Of a stretch of DNA of 64,000 bases, positions 42,874 to 54,299 are shown piece after piece (position 1 is the stretch's first letter; every line of letters begins with the position of its first letter). A model generated the notes under the pieces. That model saw only the letters and a program-made list of their open reading frames with translations, was not told where the DNA came from and made no database searches. Origin of the DNA: Romanomermis culicivorax (taxonomy: Eukaryota > Nematoda > Enoplea > Mermithida > Mermithidae); assembly GCA_963922205.1 (NCBI GenBank), contig CAWUHX010000065.1, positions 1,116,001 through 1,180,000 on the forward strand. Direction: 5' to 3'. Made by a program: the position numbers and the translations under genes.

Positions 42874-45800
42874 ATGGATCCAAGCACTTCTTCAAATGCA
42901 GAAATTGACCCAGAGAATGTGCCTATCGCTTTAGAGACTGCCTTGGAATGGAAAATTCACGATATACTTAACGATGGAACCGAACGTTACATTCAGTATG
43001 ATTATTATAATTTTTCACTGTTCACTTTCTCCGGTTCATAAAAAAATCGTTCATATAGAATAATGTTCGCCAATTAATTGAGTCGTATAATTCTTTTTCT
43101 TCAATTTTTTGAATCAAAAGGAAATGATTCCATTCCGGAAGTATTAAAACATAGTCATACCTGTTAGACCTCAAGTCAGCTGGTGAAAGAGTAAACCCAG
43201 AATTTTTCGGGACCCCATTTTTTGAGTTGACGGGAAACCGGTAGCTGGGTACCCCCAATTAAGATATAAACTTGGTCAGAAGCATTTATTCTCCAGTAAA
43301 TCCAGTGAATGGAAGAAAAGGAAAATTTTCAGCGCAGGTTGGTAAAAACTTCGTTCGTGTACTGATTTTCAGTTACGTAAAGATATAGCTCCTTTCGGTT
43401 TAGTTTTCCACAAGAGTACCTACTAGTAATGACTGGTCGATCAACTTTTCAGGCCGCTAACGTTCACAGAACATGTCCAAAGTTTAACGTATAAGGTCAA
43501 CTGGCAAAAATTAGTTAAAGAAGAAGCGAATTTGGATGAAAATGCCGACAACGAAAGCGAAAAAAACGACGAGGATGAAGTTGAAAGGCCGGCTAATCGT
43601 GGTGCCGGACCTTGGGACGTTGTTGCTCAAAGTTTACAGTAAATTAAAAGTATTGTTTGACGTCAAGTCATCTAGATAAACAAGATGACTTTGTAGTCAA
43701 GCTTTAATCGAAATCAATGTTCTGCTCGACGTTCTACAAATTGCAAAAGACGGTCAATATATGAAGCTAGATCAAGTCGATGCGACAGGACCCGACACGC
43801 CTATTAAGCAATCGCCGGCGGATCCGACGACGCGACCCTACGCTATCACAATATTCCAGTTCAAAAAAAGAGTATTGAATTTTTTGACTTTTTCGTCTAT
43901 TTAGCATGTTTTTTATTCGTTTCGTCAAAAATGCTGATCTAAAAAATGACCGTTTGTAGCATTCGTTTAAATTTATATTTTCCAAGCTCATGGCCCATGG
44001 TCAAAGTGCATTCGAAAAGTTGCACAAACGATTGCTCGACTTACGCAACACTACTCAAAATAGCAAGGAAGCCGACTTTTGTAAAGATCTATTAGATTTG
44101 AGACGTTATTGGCGTTTGAAGAAAGTCGGAAATCTCATTTTAGGCGATTTGAGTTATCGAATATGTGAGATTTCGTAGTTTATTGTCCTTGTACATCGCG
44201 AATTGATTTCAAAACTGCTTTAGATGGCACAAAATTTAAACCAAATTCAGCGTTCGAAGTACGTAAAGCAATGCTCGCTAACGATTCCGTCGACCAGTCT
44301 CATCCCTCGTGCTGTATAGACATCGTTTTGCCAAAAGATCTGGAAAAACCGACCGTTCTAAAAATTTACATCAAAAGACAGGATAATACGTCGCATGGTT
44401 CCTTTTTCAAAAGTTGGTTACTCGAGCGTTCGGAAAATTCACGTTTAAGCTTGGTTTCTGGCGACGCTGACAAAAAGGCGTTTCAAATCAAGCTTGAAAT
44501 GGCCCAAAAAACTTTATTATGCAAGGATATTTTCGCGCAAGTATGTTTATTGTGCACTTTTAATCGGTTAATTTTTGTAAATTTCCAATTTTAGCTGGCC
44601 AAAGAAGCTATACATTGTCCCCAGGTCGTTTCAATGGTCAAAAAAGATTATATCGCCGTTAGTTTGCTGCCTACACCACACGTTCTCATTATCGAACTGG
44701 TAAAGGAGAAGGAAGAATCGATAGTAAGATTTTATTCATAGAAGTGATCGGTAAATTTAAATTTTTTACTGTTGCTGTCCAGATTTCAGAGAAAGGATAA
44801 ATTTTTTGTTTACTTTGTCCAAAATTTCTCAAATATGGTATTTTTTCATCAAATTTTGTAAACACGATTCATATTCCAGTCAAATTTCGCTAGTTTTCCG
44901 GTCGATCCAATAACTTCCTACGATGACAGCGATTTTTTACTGGAACAAGCCGCCTACGAAATGTATTGCGCCGACGTTGCGTCGGTCGTGGCGCCGCGTA
45001 TCGCTCGACCGACGTCTGGCTCAATAACCTTGAACGCCGTAGCACATCGTAATCAGAAAGCTGGCGCCGATGCGACGCCCGTCGCTCAATTATCTATTGC
45101 GTATCATTGCGATAAATTGATTTTGGAACGATTGGTTGATCGATGTCATCATCAAATTTTGGTTTCGAAGTTAGTATAAATAGATCATTTTGCATGAATT
45201 TGTTATATAGTTAGAATACGAACTTTTTTGCACGTGTTACATCCTTGTAATATCTACACGAAAAACATTTTTCTATACACAAACAAATAATGAATTTTGT
45301 CTTCTTCCGCACAATTAAGAAGAAATTTTCTCGCATTTATGTTTGTTTCCATAAGAACCTGAAAAGACACGGTTATCATGCAGCTTCTCATTTTCGTGCG
45401 GAATGCTAGAAAAGTTCCTATTACTGGTGTTTTTACGAAGGAACATAGATATTTCTTTCCAAAATTGAGATGATATTTGTTCATTGGCAAAACAGAAAGA
45501 AATGGTCAATGCTGATACATTTGTAAGCTTAATTCAATAAACTAGTCTGATTTTGGAGCCAGAAAAAACATTCTCTGATTAGTAAATTCTAGAGATCGGG
45601 TAGCATATTTTGAAAATATCGGGTCCGGGTTCAAAATATTAAAAATATCAGTTCCGGGTTCAGAACTTTAAGAATATCGGATCCAGGTCCAAAATTCTTA
45701 TAATATCGGGTCCGGGTCTGTATTCAGCAAAATAGTTGGGTTATCTCGGGTCTCGTTTCGGGTCGGGTCCATTGTATTTTTCCACACGCTAATCTGTGTG

Positions 45801-48800
45801 ACATCATAAAGACACAGTTTATGAGAGATTTGACTTACTGCTGCATTGACCTATGATAAGTTGGAAATTGATAATATTTAAACATAATTTGAGTGGTTTT
45901 ACGTTCTGAATATTGTGACAGCATTCATTCGGCACAGAAGTCAAAATTCGCATAATTACAGTATTCCAGAAGTTAGACATTTTTCAATTTTGGCATTTTT
46001 CAGTCCCTATAAATGTTTAGAAATATAAATATCAAAATGTTCATTAGGTATGAAAAAAATCTGATATCTTTACACTTCTTATACGATTTTAAAGTGTCAA
46101 AAATAATGTCGAAATAACCCGAAAAAGTCATCATCAACGCGACGCAGGAAACATTAAAAACGTTCAGATTAAACGAATAAAAAGAAAAGATATTGGCCGA
46201 ATCATTGGCACAATTTCATGATCTATTCATAATGGTTGTGCAACAGGGTGCATCGGAGGAGTTGCAACAGAAATTCCCTTTTTCAGTAATTCAATTGAAA
46301 AGGTCGAAGCTGCTAATAACGTTACAAAGTGAATGATATCTGTCCGACACTGGTCTATGTTATAATGTGTGAGGAAATTTTCTACACTTGAAGGCACCGC
46401 GTTTCACACCTCTTGAGGTTAGCCACATGAAAATAGATGAAATGGTAATCGATTGCAGTGCCTTTCGGATACAACAAAGTGCATTGGAACAACTCTTGAG
46501 TTTCCCTGTAAATAAACGTCAAGGACTTGATTTCTGAAATTTAATGAAAATTTTTAACAATTTTGACCTTTCATTCGAAGCATGTCTTTCACCAATTATC
46601 TAAGCTAGACAAATGGAAATTTACTTAGACTTCAAGCCACATTTTTCCTTTTAATTTATTATATAGACGAATCCTGTTTTCTCAAAACTATTGGTTGGAG
46701 ATTTATTTAGATTCAAAAAGATATTTGAATGACAGTGCAGTGTATGCCAATCCCTACAACTCAAATCGGTACAATAATCGGATTGAAATTTTAACACAAT
46801 ATGTTGGACATTAGTGCCTACAAAAATAATGAAAAAAATTCTGTCGCATCCTATGGGAAGATATCCGGAAAGAGGTCCAAATCATACATGTAACGGGGCC
46901 CTGAGGTCTGGGGGGATCGGGCCACTTTTTGGGGCCGGGGGTCAGCGATTGCCGAAATTTTGTCGAGGGTCTCTGAACGAAAAAAATCGATTTTTTTACC
47001 AAGAAAAAAAGAAAATTCAAAAAATAGTAATTTTTGTTTTGACGTAAAAAATGTATTCACGGCGCGAAGCACCGGAAAAATTGACGTTTTGACCATTTTT
47101 TGTTCAAAAATCGACATTTTTTCATCAAAAAATTGACATTTTCCAGTATTTTTCCAACCAAAAGTATGGGGTTCCCTATGACTACCATATGGCTAGCCAT
47201 AAGATTGGAAAATCTTGTGGGCGGGTCGCCCAATGGCTAGCCATATGGCCGATGATTTCTGGGGGGTTCTTATAGCACTCCCCCCAATTACATGTGTGGT
47301 CCAACCAAATAATTTTTTCGACTTTTTTCCACCTCCTTTTGGACACTTTAAAAAGTGTAAAACGTGTAAAGTACAAAATTAGAAAAAATATTCAAACGCA
47401 GTATGCTTTAAATCTAAGTCAGTGTCACAATAATGGTCTAAGTAATAAGGTGTCGATTTGTTACTTTTCATATTTCAATAGTTAACTGATGTGTCATCAC
47501 ATTCTTCAACATAGGTATTCGTTTTCAGCTGAATGACTATATTATACATCGGAACCGAATCCAAATTGTTAGAATTTCTTCGGGTCCGAGCCCGATTTTA
47601 AAATTTTAAGAATATCGAGCCCGGGTCGAAAACTCTAAGAATATCGGATCCAACAAAATTTTCGATTAATTTCGGGTCTGATTTCGGGTCCGGATACCCA
47701 GTACATCTCTAGTAAATTCCGATAAAATCTTTATGAGAGTCCAAAAATTTGTCCCATACGAAAAGAAACACCGAGTACGTAAGAACTAGCAGTTTTACAT
47801 ATGTTGACTACGCTTCGATTTTAGTATTATAAATTTGTCTTGAAGTCGCGATTTTTGCCTTGCTCTAGTTAGTAACTGCAATTTTTCATGGCATTTTTCG
47901 CATAAATTATCAAAAATCTATAGCTTCCTCTTTTTCGAGATGCCAGAAGGCTTTGAGCGATTTGTCCAAAAAATCAAAAGATCCCGTAGTCGCTGTACAA
48001 TGGCTACCCGAATCCGAAAATGGAATATGGTGTTTGGCGAAAGTTGCGATTTACACCCCGTTTTACGAATCTTGCAATCGGTAAAACATGACTTGTTTAA
48101 GTTTCTTGAATATTCCCAACCTACTTTCATTTTGTTTCTGCGTAAGGACCTCTATCATTATCGAGGTTGGTATTTCTACGATTAACACTGTATCTAAGGA
48201 TGCCGACGATATGGATTTCGGATCGAATGTTGACGAACTTGTCAAACATATTCATATTTTAGTGAGCACGATGAATTAATCCAGTATTATTACTTTTGTT
48301 ATAATATTTCTCGCTCAAGATAATTTCCAAGAGAAAAGGTCCAGAAAGCACGGATATTTCGACTTTGCGACTTCCAGAACTATTCACTCAATGTATTCTT
48401 CCCATTTTTAGATTGCTCAGCATTTTATTACGGCATCGGGTATATTATCACGTCAACTGAATTGGCAAATGTTACAATGTTCACTTAGCTGCGTAGGATT
48501 CACGAGCAACGCGACGCAACCAAATTTGTTGCTCAGCAATGTCGAGGGCACCAAGTAGAAAATTATTTTCAAATACGCAAGCTGTTCTATAAGTTGCTGA
48601 TGTGGGTTGGTCGAAAAGATAGGCCCGCTCAAGAAGCATCAGCATTCCTATGGCCCTTCCCCCTCCAATTAACATGTATAGGAGTTACATGTATAGACCC
48701 TTGGTGTTTTTTTGAATACTAGTCTTTAAAATTTAAATATTAATTTAGATACATCTTTATAAAATGCGCTCCGAGTGAAACACCCATTGTTAAAGTACAA

Positions 48801-49004
48801 AACGTCTTAATTTTGGACGAAAACAAAATATGTTGCGATGAAGAACAACCGCCGCGACGAAAGTCGGATTTTAAAAATGAACTATTAACTCGTAATGCGA
48901 TGTGGAAATACCTGAAATCTGATCTCAAAATCGTCGATCGGCAATTTTTTGACGGAAGATCCTTTCTGCAAAGTTTAGAACTTTTGCTATCCGCTTATTC
49001 CTAA
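42874..49004 (+). CDS. MED17: Mediator of RNA polymerase II transcription subunit 17 (11 exons)
   Basis: Exons: 42874-42995, 43453-43638, 43697-43871, 43987-44164, 44224-44540, 44595-44723, 44880-45169, 47940-48080, 48147-48261, 48412-48554, 48749-49004. All junctions keep phase and give a 683-residue protein, near the usual length of about 650. MED17 is the central scaffold of the Mediator head module in the nucleus, linking activators to RNA polymerase II. Family features: LNDGTERYI near the N-terminus, an acidic stretch followed by GPWDVV, the LRRYWRLKKVGNLILGDLSYR block, LLCKDIFAQ at the end of exon 5, and a C-terminal LELLLSAYS. Some acceptors are weak (AAG, GAG). Exon 3/4 boundaries are the least certain. 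Intron 7 (2770 bp) is filled with repeats. Confidence 0.9.
45595..45780. repeat. GGGTCCGGGTTC tandem array in MED17 intron 7, array 1
   Basis: About four degenerate units of 30-40 bp based on AATATCGGGTCCGGGTTCAAAA. A second array of the same family lies at 47575-47710 in the same intron, about 1.8 kb away. Confidence 0.7.
45781..46150 (+). repeat. R3 interspersed repeat, copy 1
   Basis: Matches 63.56-63.96 kb in the same orientation: CATTGACCTATGATAAGTTG, GTGACAGCATT, then GCATAA...TACAGTA and a TTTTTCGGTC-like stretch. Noncoding. It lies in MED17 intron 7. Confidence 0.6.
46883..47298. mobile_element. G-run MITE, larger variant, in MED17 intron 7
   Basis: Terminal inverted repeat CATACATGTAA ... 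TTACATGTGTG, a variant of the CATACCTGTAA ends elsewhere in the window. Interior with GGGGGG/CCCCCC runs and the GC hairpin near 47060. Flanks GTCCAAAT (46875-46882) and GTCCAACC (47299-47306) resemble a decayed 8-bp target duplication. Confidence 0.6.
47575..47710. repeat. GGGTCCGG tandem array in MED17 intron 7, array 2
   Basis: Degenerate repeats of the type AAGAATATCGRRYCCGGGTC, same family as 45595-45780. Noncoding, 230 bp upstream of exon 8. Confidence 0.65.
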
Positions 49005-49011
49005 ATTTTGT

Positions 49012-49017
49012 AATAAA
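49012..49017 (+). terminator. MED17 polyadenylation signal
   Basis: AATAAA seven bases after the MED17 stop codon and about 110 bp before the TMEM208 start. The only canonical signal in the gap. Confidence 0.6.
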
Positions 49018-49114
49018 TCTAATTTACATATTATTTTTTAAAATCTAAACTATTTTTTCATGCCTTACTTTATTTCGCAGGGTGTATCCAATACTTCCAT
49101 CCCTTTTTAATTTT

Positions 49115-49123
49115 AGTTTTTAG
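49115..49123 (+). promoter_or_regulatory. Splice-acceptor-like site directly upstream of the TMEM208 start (possible trans-splice site)
   Basis: TTTTTAG ends at the base before the TMEM208 ATG. Another acceptor-like ATTTCGCAG ends near 49080. With only about 120 bp between MED17 stop and this ATG, the arrangement resembles a downstream cistron receiving a spliced leader. An ordinary 5'-UTR intron cannot be excluded. Confidence 0.45.
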
Positions 49124-50464
49124 ATGTCGAGTATCACGCCTTTGATCAACACGCCGAAAGGCAAACCGAAAACCAAGGGTCAAAAGCAAATTTACGAAGA
49201 AAATAAAGCAACAATGAAATTCTATCAAATAATGTCGCTGGCTGGGATAGTAAGTTGAAATTGTGATCATCTTTCGTAATATTGAACTTTTTCGTTTCAG
49301 ACTTTCTACTCTTTATTGTCCTACTTCGTGTTTTATTCAACGACGACTCAATCTTCATGGGTATATTTCTCAGAATTTTGGATTTTTTCGATTCGATCAT
49401 GATTTTACATTTTTAGGTGTGTTTCGGTTTAACATTGATTAGTCAAGCGATCGCTATTTACACCATGAAATACATGTGCAAGACGATTAGGGGGGAAAAT
49501 AATCAAATTATCGACGCTGGTTTAGATTTAAATTTAGAGGGCGGTTTCGCCGAGTAAGAAAACTTGCAATTAAAACAAAAAACTTTTGCTGGAAGACATG
49601 CATGACCAAAAATACTGAAAACATCACCAGGCCAATAATTTTGTGGCTCTTCAATAATGGAAGCTTATTGTGCAATATGTAAAGCAGGTTTAAGAATTTT
49701 ATTAATTCTTTTCAGGTATTGTAAGGACACGATAATTTTAACGACGGGTTTACAAATTTTGTCCATTATTAGCGCTTATTTTTGGATTATTTTATTAGCC
49801 GTAAGTTTGCTTAGTGTTGTTCGTGCCGGTTATGCGTGAATTTCGTAATGTTAATTCTAGAAACTTAAAATGCCTGGTGGAGAAGTACAGTACACATCAT
49901 GAAAAAATCCGGCATCCCGTCATTTAAAATTTCTCTATAGCAAATTACATTGGTCAAAAACTTTTTTCTACAATAAGATTACTTCGAGTTTCTAAGTGAT
50001 AAGATTTTTCGCGAAACTTAAAGTTTGAGTACTTATAGTCTGTTTTTTATAAAATGCTTCCAAATAGAAAAATGACACGAATCAGTACTGCCGTTAAAAT
50101 CGTTTACATAAAGTTTTTTTTTTTTAATTTTTCACTCAAAAAATTGCTGAAGGTCAGATCAGTATGCTCACAAATTTCCAGTCCCACATGATATTTTGTT
50201 CATCAGAAAATCGCAAAAATGTGAAATACTACTTGCTGGAAAGCACTATTTGGAAGCATTTTAAGAAAAACAGACTATAATCTAAAATGTCGGTTTTCAT
50301 TGACCTTGCATCTGTTATAGGCTCCCATTTTTGCTGCTTATAAGTTATGGACGGGAATTTTGGCTCCTTGGTTCTTCGCACGATCGGAGGACGAGGAAAA
50401 TGACGATCAGAAAGATAAGAAATCGAAAAAGCGCGAGAAACGGATCATTTACAAAAATCGTTAG
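49124..50464 (+). CDS. TMEM208: Transmembrane protein 208 / SND2 (5 exons)
   Basis: Exons 49124-49249, 49301-49360, 49417-49553, 49716-49800, 50321-50464, all in phase, 183 residues (the family is about 170). An ER membrane protein of the SRP-independent (SND) targeting route. Diagnostic features: basic N-terminus with KGQKQIYEENKATMKFY, paired hydrophobic segments, AGLDLNLEGGFAEYCKDTI, then ILAPWFFA near the end and a very basic KKSKKREKR tail. Introns are 51-56 bp apart from intron 3 (162 bp) and intron 4 (520 bp, containing a TA-MITE). It starts about 120 bp after MED17, suggesting co-transcription. It is convergent with C1D. Confidence 0.9.
50036..50277. mobile_element. TA-inserting MITE, copy 2, in TMEM208 intron 4
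   Basis: 242 bp, TAGTCTGTTTTTTATAAAAT ... AAAAACAGACTA, flanked by TA on both sides. Sister of 15809-16053; the two align best in opposite orientation, including the TCGTTTACATAAAG and CTCACAAATTTCCAG blocks. Confidence 0.85.
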
Positions 50465-50733
50465 AAACTGTTAACGGCGCACTGTGTTGTTATGGTGGTT
50501 TTTTGTCCTTGATCAATATTTATTAAATTCAAATTATAGCCGAGGTACAGGCATTTCACGCACTCCAAAAATGCGTGAATAAATCTGGAGAATTTTAGTC
50601 GTCGAAAAGGCCATCCCCGGTATTCAAACATTTTATTTGAATGTAAATATCTGCTGCTGATTTCTGCCGAATGAACACAATTTTACTTCAATAATTCACA
50701 ACTGATTATATATTACAAAGCTGATAAGTGCAG

Positions 50734-53649
50734 TTAAGAGTCGTTTTTCTTTTTGTGTTTTTTAGATTGCTTCGTTTCACGCGTTTTTTCGTTTCTCCGT
50801 TTCTTGTTTCTCGGTTCATCATCTTCAACATCGTTCGTTTCGTCCTAGAAAGAAAATCTAGCAATTAGGACACGATTTCTGACAGGATTCAACTTAGTAG
50901 TGATAAGTAAAAAATTAACCCTACCTGAAAATTTGTGTAACTTGATGCCCTACGAAAGAAAATAATATTCATTACGTCTGCAAATCAAAACTCGCATAGC
51001 TACAGTAAGACAAAAATTGAAAATTTCCGATTTCTGACATACACTTCTTACAACTTTGGCAAGTTTAGGTACGTCAGACATCGTATTCTGAAAATTTAAC
51101 CAATATCAGGCCATTCGATGGGCCACAATTCACTGTAGTATTCATTAGTGTAAAGAATGCATTAAGAATACAGTGATGCTCGAAACATCAAAATTTGAGA
51201 CCAAGAACTGTTGTTTTTTCACAAAAATTGCCATATTTACCGTTAGAGCTCGGAGCTCTCTTCTACCTGCTGACAAAAAATTACGGAAATTCATGTACTG
51301 CTAGAGGGTCGCAGGACTTGAAGTATGAATATCATCTTATGATCACATTTTCTGATAATTGCGACCCCTATCACAGGAGAATCAGACTTGATACATTTCA
51401 AAAATGAGACATTAGAACAAGTTTCGTATGCTAAATATTAATGTAATGCCCGCCTAGCATAAAAAATAAGATTCGCATAGCTACAATACCTCAAAATTGG
51501 GAATTCTCGCATTTTTTTGGTAAATTTACAAGACTTGAGACGTGTTGGTCTAGCTATGACCTAGGTTTATGGTTAAACATTCATTAGATGCGGAATACAA
51601 TCCTCTATAATGCGGAATAAAATTTTTTTCCTATTTAGCGTTTTAAACTTTTTAACAAGATTTAAAATGTTGAAAATAAGGCGATAAAAGTGGTTTAATG
51701 CTAGTAGTTTCAAAAATGACTGTTTCTACTGCTAAAGCTCAATAGAACAGAAAATTTCATCGTGCAGTGAATAGTCCACGATGTCTCCCAGTTTCCCACA
51801 TAAAACTTCATGTACTGCTATGGAATTGAATCTAAAAAAAGCAGCGAACTATTTTAGTTGACGAATTTTAATTTTTAATTCTTAGTCAGAAAAAGTTAGC
51901 TTTTTCTAAATTTTATGTTTCAGTAGATGATCTTAAAGTATTGGGTTGAGAGTAGTGGACATAACGAAAGGACAAAGCATCAGACTTAAAGCAGTCACTT
52001 TAGAATAAATCACTTCCCATCAGACATGCGCGGCAAGAATTTTCCAGGGGGGAGGATCCTTGAGCTTTTTATGTAGGGGGTAGGGGGGTGGGTAAGCAAA
52101 AAAAAACAAATAAAATCTGAAAGCTTGTTTTTCATACAAAATAAGCACAAAAATCATCAAAAAAGCTGTCTTAAAATAAGTTCAGATAGGGGTGTTTGAC
52201 GATTTTTTTAGGCCAGGGGGGGGGGCGGCCGGGGTCTCAGGTATGAGGGTTTACCCCCCCCCACCCTATGTGCATGTATGCTTCCCATATTTAAATTCGA
52301 GTCATGGCTTAGGATATTTCATAGCTTCTACTTCATCTTCCTCACATAGAGCGTTTGCTTCAGCACGATAGTAGTAGACTCCTTGATCTTCACAAAGGCG
52401 ACTTGTTCGCAACGACCAGAAACCTACAACTTGTTGCACAGTCCTGCGACTCTCTGGCACTACATGAATTTTCGTAATTTTTTGCCAGCAGGTAAAAAAC
52501 ATCGTAAACTATCTATTGCATAGGGAAATTTTTGGTGCTTCGTATATTTAGCAGTACATATGGTAATTTTTGTGGAAAAATGAAAATTTTCGCTCTCAAA
52601 ATTGGATGTATCGAGCACCACTGTATTGTTAATACGTATTTTACACTAATGAATCCTACAGTAAATTGTGACCCATCGATTGGCCTAATATTGGGTAAAT
52701 TTTTAAAACAGGATGTCTAAGGTGCCTAAACTTGCAAAAGTTGAAAGAAATGTACGTCAAAAACCGAAAACTTTCAACTTTTGTCTTTCTGTAGCTATGC
52801 GAGTTTTGATTTTCAGACGAAATGAATATCAGTTTCATTCCTAGTGGATTAAGTTACACCAAATATGTGATTTTAAGGTAGAGTTAATTTTTTACTTATC
52901 ACAACTCTCGGTACGGAGAAGCTGAATTTTCTCAGAAAGTGTGTCTTAAAATTGTCCGGCTAACTTGTTCATAATTGAAACCGGACGACGTGTGATCGAA
53001 AAGGGCATTGCGGACGAAACTTTGAGCAATTCTTTTGTCTAGCTTAGGGGCCTTTGAACGATCTTCCATTTGCTGAATTTTTTCCATGAATTTTTTTACT
53101 CTTTCCTGAAAAGCGCCTATCTCATTACACATGCCAGAATAACTGTTTCCATCATAAAATGGAAAAGACGAGATTTCCAAACAAACATTCTTGTCAGAAA
53201 TCAGTCTTTTTACAAAAGCTTCATCAAAAACACCAGCCAGAAGTAAACTCACCAATTCATGCACTAAAAACGTTTCCTTAGGCTCCATGCCTTTTGTACA
53301 CAAGAAACCTGTAAAAAAATTTTAATGTTTAAAATCACGAGAGACAAAAAAAATGATTGGGATATTTAAAGCGGTCATTTTTTTAAAATTTGACCAAAAA
53401 TTCTTTCGAAACGTGTAAAAATTTTAGACCACAAGACTGCTGATATTATAATTTATACGGGTGCTCACTCCAAAAGGTCGAATTTAAAGCGTAAAGCGAC
53501 AGTAAATCAGATTTGGCGCGTTCCAATGGATCCGAATTTTCTTGTGCGGCAGTTCGCGCTAACACAGGCTTGTAGGCTTCTTCTAATTTGGTAATTTTTT
53601 CATGAAATTCGACCAAATTGTCGATAACTGACGCTGGTATCTCATCCAT
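50734..53649 (-). CDS. C1D: C1D nuclear/exosome-associated protein homologue (4 exons)
   Basis: Minus-strand exons 53649-53469, 53308-53253, 53105-52965 and 50844-50734, all in phase, 162 residues (human C1D is about 140). C1D (yeast Rrp47/Lrp1 family) binds RNA/DNA and helps the nuclear exosome component Rrp6. Seen: DPLERAKSDLLSLYALNSTFW, a KGMEPKE stretch, LDKRIAQSFVRNALF, and a Lys/Arg-rich tail in exon 4. I chose ATG 53649, six bases inside a TCTATTTTAG/AAGTC acceptor-like site, because it aligns with the family start. An upstream in-frame ATG at 53685 would add 12 hydrophobic residues. The exon-3 donor is GTTAGC. Intron 3 (2120 bp) is largely the R2 fold-back element. Confidence 0.85.
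50858..52950. repeat. R2 fold-back element, copy 2, in C1D intron 3
   Basis: The left arm (from about 50860: CACGATTTCTGA...GATAAGTAAAAAATTAA) recurs inverted at the right end (to about 52950), giving long imperfect inverted arms. Related to 8790-10885. It fills C1D intron 3 almost from splice site to splice site. It includes a G-run stretch at about 52.03-52.27 kb. No open frame of note. Confidence 0.6.
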
Positions 53650-53930
53650 GACTTCTAAAATAGATAACAAAATGATACTGGCCATTTTATTTTTGATTTT
53701 TAGGCAGCGAATCTGATGATAATTTGTAAAATCTATGAAAAGGAAATTCTACAGATTCGCAACGCGACATCATGTTTTATTTTACGATTTAGGGTGTTTC
53801 TGTGGATTCAAGTCAGAAAAATGTTTTTTTTTCGAATCGAGAATAAGACAGAGACAGATTAGTTTATGGTGAACAAGTGCCAAAAGTTGTAAAAAGTTTT
53901 GGTCTTGTATGTTTACTTTTTAGCCCACAG

Positions 53931-54151
53931 ATTTCGCGCGCTATCGCGCTCAATTATACTTCAAGTTGTACTCCACTGACCAGGAAGATAAATTTCGTCG
54001 GGGTAACGCTCAGAAATACTATTTGGGCGCTCTTTCTAACAGTATTTTTTGCCAAGACATGGTTTTGGTACAAAAAATTTGGAATGACACAAAAAAATTT
54101 GCCAAATGGCACGATTTCCTGACCGACCGAAGGCCAAGTTTTGTTGATTAG
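53931..54151 (+). CDS. Possible orphan exon of an unidentified gene, fused to R1-like sequence
   Basis: After a TTTTTAGCCCACAG acceptor-like site the plus strand encodes about 72 residues (FARYRAQLYFKLYSTDQEDK..., then RRGNAQKYYLGALSN) to a TAG. Codon choice in the first half looks coding-like. From about 54046 the DNA resembles the R1 block GCCAAAACATGGTTTTTGGCAC, so the C-terminal half may be exonised repeat. No upstream exon joins in phase. It is divergent from C1D with about 280 bp between them. Family not recognised. Confidence 0.25.
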
Positions 54152-54299
54152 GCGTTAAAGCAAAATTTTCCGAATCAATAACCACTATTTCACTCTTATT
54201 TGCCTGAACGCAATCAAATTTTAGTTGAATATTATGTCTGTATTATCGCAGCTAATTTCTAGATTGTTAATGGCTGATAAATGTATTTTTATCAAAGTT

